A model generated the notes under the pieces. That model saw only the letters and a list, made by a program, of their open reading frames with translations. It was not told the DNA's origin and ran no database searches. Below are positions 61,225 to 64,000 of a DNA stretch of 64,000 nt, piece by piece. The stretch spans positions 496,001 through 560,000 of the forward strand of contig NZ_CP004387.1 in the NCBI RefSeq assembly GCF_000299335.2, given 5' to 3'. The translations under genes and the position numbers were made by a program. The number at the start of each line of letters is the position of its first letter. The first letter of the stretch is position 1. This stretch comes from Isoalcanivorax pacificus W11-5. Lineage in GTDB: Bacteria; Pseudomonadota; Gammaproteobacteria; Pseudomonadales; Alcanivoracaceae.

Positions 61225-62511
<1,287 letters not shown>

Positions 62512-62578
62512 GGGTAACCTCTTGCTGGCAGGCCGGCGTCGCGCGGGTCTGGAATGGTTGAGAAAACAGAGCGGGCAG

Positions 62579-63196
62579 TCAGAACAGCTCGGCGAGCTGG
62601 CGCGCTGCAGCACGTATATCGGTGGTGCCGAACAGCGCGTGGATGACCGCCAGAATATCGGCGCCGGCATCAATCAATGCCGGCGCATTATCCGCGTTCA
62701 CGCCGCCGATCGCCACCCGCGGCAGGGTCAGTGCTGCGCGGGCGGCGCGCAGCACGGCAAGGTCCGCCGGCGGCGCCTGTGGCTTGGTACGGGAAGGGAA
62801 AAAGCGGCCAAAGGCTACGTAGTCGGCTCCGTCCGCCTGGGCCTGACGGGCCATATCAAGGCTGGCGTGGCAGGTGACCCCGACAATGGCATCGGCGCCC
62901 AGCAGGGCACGGGCGCGAGCGATGCCGCCATCACCCTGGCCGATATGCACACCATCGGCGCCGCAGTCGGCGGCCAGTTGCGGATCGTCGTTGATGATCA
63001 GCAGTGCGCCGTGATCGCGGGTCAGCGCACGCAGCGCCCGAGCCCGTGTCAACCGGGTGGCGGCGTCGGCGGGTTTGTCGCGGTATTGCAGCAGGCGTGC
63101 ACCACCGGCCAGCGCCTCGGCACAGGCCGGCAGCAGCCGGTCGCCCGGCAACAGGTGCGGGTCGGTGATGGCGTACAGGCCGCGTTGCGGGGTCAT
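62579..63196 (-). CDS. thiE: Thiamine-phosphate synthase
   Basis: Joins HMP diphosphate and the thiazole phosphate to make thiamine phosphate; TIM barrel of 205 residues. Motifs: [64 protein letters not shown] and [11 protein letters not shown]. The start overlaps thiD by four bases. Confidence 0.95.
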   Translation of the reverse strand: MTPQRGLYAITDPHLLPGDRLLPACAEALAGGARLLQYRDKPADAATRLTRARALRALTRDHGALLIINDDPQLAADCGADGVHIGQGDGGIARARALLGADAIVGVTCHASLDMARQAQADGADYVAFGRFFPSRTKPQAPPADLAVLRAARAALTLPRVAIGGVNADNAPALIDAGADILAVIHALFGTTDIRAAARQLAELF

Positions 63197-63954
63197 GGTC
63201 TGCGGTCGGGGATCAGTTGGCCTTTGCCGGCTTGCCAGGCACGGCGCAGGCTCGCGTGGACATAGCGTTGTGCGTTTTCCAGCGCCTCGGGCAGCGGCTG
63301 GCCCAGGCCTATCAGGGTGGCGCAGGCGCTGGCCAGGGTGCAGCCGGAGCCGTGGAAGCTGCCGTCCAGGCGCGGCCAGGCCCAGTGCTGGCGGCCGTCC
63401 GCCGTGAACAGGTGGTTGCGGACCTCGGGCGTATCGTCGTGGGTGCCGGTGATCAGGACCGCCGGGCAGCCGGCCTCCAGCAGCCGCTGGCCGCAGGCAT
63501 CGATATCCGCCGTGCCGGCAAGTCGCTGGGCCTCCGGCAGGTTGGGGGTGGTCAGGGCCGCGCGCGGCATCAGTTCGCGCAGCATGGCTTCGGGCACGGT
63601 GTCGCCGGAGAGGCTGCCGCCGGCTTCGGCGGCCAGCACCGGGTCGAGTACCACCGGGACGCCGGGCAGGCGGTCCAGCACGCTGGCGATAAAGCGGATC
63701 ACGCCGGGGCTGCCGGTCATGCCGATCTTGACGGCAGAGAACGTCATGTCGGCGAGCAGCGCGTCAGCCTGGCGGGCCAGCAGCGTCTCGGACACCAGTT
63801 CGAAGCCGAGCACGTTCTGGCTGTTCTGGATCGTCAGCCCGGTAATCAGCGTGGCGGCGAAGCCGCCCAGGCTGTGGATCGCCTCAATGTCGGCGTGGAT
63901 CCCGGCGCCCCCAGACGGGTCGTGCCCGGCAATCACAAGAATGTTCGGTTTCAC
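63193..63954 (-). CDS. thiD: Hydroxymethylpyrimidine/phosphomethylpyrimidine kinase
   Basis: Phosphorylates HMP and HMP-P for the thiamine pathway; ribokinase fold, 253 residues. Motifs: VIAGHDPSGGAGIHADIE, TLITGLTIQNSQ, VVLDPVLAAEAGG, TPNLPEA, and the catalytic GSFHGSGCTLASA. The start codon is GTG at 63954 (GTG AAA CCG AAC). The last 46 bases of the window hold nothing recognisable. Confidence 0.95.
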   Translation of the reverse strand: MKPNILVIAGHDPSGGAGIHADIEAIHSLGGFAATLITGLTIQNSQNVLGFELVSETLLARQADALLADMTFSAVKIGMTGSPGVIRFIASVLDRLPGVPVVLDPVLAAEAGGSLSGDTVPEAMLRELMPRAALTTPNLPEAQRLAGTADIDACGQRLLEAGCPAVLITGTHDDTPEVRNHLFTADGRQHWAWPRLDGSFHGSGCTLASACATLIGLGQPLPEALENAQRYVHASLRRAWQAGKGQLIPDRRP

Positions 63955-64000
63955 AGCGTTCTCCGGGCTTGGGCGGTAGGGTGGGTAGAGCCAAAGGCGA

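Overview
The window looks like the chromosome of a GC-rich gammaproteobacterium. The evidence is the conserved block thiC, nudF, yqiB-like, cpdA, yqiA, parE, parC, a complete cbb3 oxidase locus (ccoNOQP-GHIS) behind an ANR/FNR box, a FadL-type porin, SrkA, PBP1b, HemL and ThiDE. An Alcanivorax- or Pseudomonas-like lineage would fit, but that is inference and no marker here settles it.

Layout. 1-8955 is housekeeping: thiC (5' truncated by the window edge), ADP-ribose pyrophosphatase, a DUF1249 protein, cAMP phosphodiesterase, an esterase and topoisomerase IV, with a 15-bp hairpin between parE and parC. 9019-16514 holds fadL, rsuA, a DUF1294 membrane protein, a hydrolase, a DsbA-like isomerase, an SDR, a short radC and srkA. 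A 270-bp palindromic MITE-like element sits exactly in the shared CTAG that forms the stop codons of the hydrolase and the isomerase. 16566-24970 is the cbb3 oxidase and its assembly factors. 24993-31631 holds a degenerate HipA with HipB, a Rieske protein, a PfkB sugar/nucleoside kinase, mrcB, a lipoprotein, YefM-YoeB and a membrane-anchored glutaredoxin. 31632-36421 is a scrap zone: terminators, a broken DUF4143 ATPase, two small genes, a HEPN-type protein and a PKD-repeat lipoprotein.

36422-58759 is the striking part. It is a visibly AT-richer, 22-kb, 14-gene, one-direction operon in which most neighbours overlap by 1-11 bases. In transcription order it encodes: a TerY-like VWA protein; a WXG100-like protein; a coiled-coil protein with a PD-(D/E)XK-like nuclease end; two small proteins; a soluble three-module FtsK/SpoIIIE-type ATPase; a Card1/Can2-like CARF nuclease with no CRISPR system in view; a second VWA protein; a PP2C phosphatase; a Ser/Thr kinase with a zinc ribbon; an SF1 helicase; a large protein with a HEPN-like RX4H motif; a coiled-coil McrB-like AAA ATPase; and a 1379-residue protein with cold-shock-like and Hsp70/actin-like segments. 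A WYL-domain regulator lies just upstream. My reading is a kinase/phosphatase-controlled, nucleotide-sensing nucleic-acid-targeting conflict (probably anti-phage) system that I cannot match to a named one.

A 20-base palindromic motif upstream of the WYL gene (60119-60138) recurs with one mismatch at 33179-33198 in front of the HEPN gene, suggesting a shared operator. Past the island come VapBC (with two operator copies), hemL, thiE and thiD.
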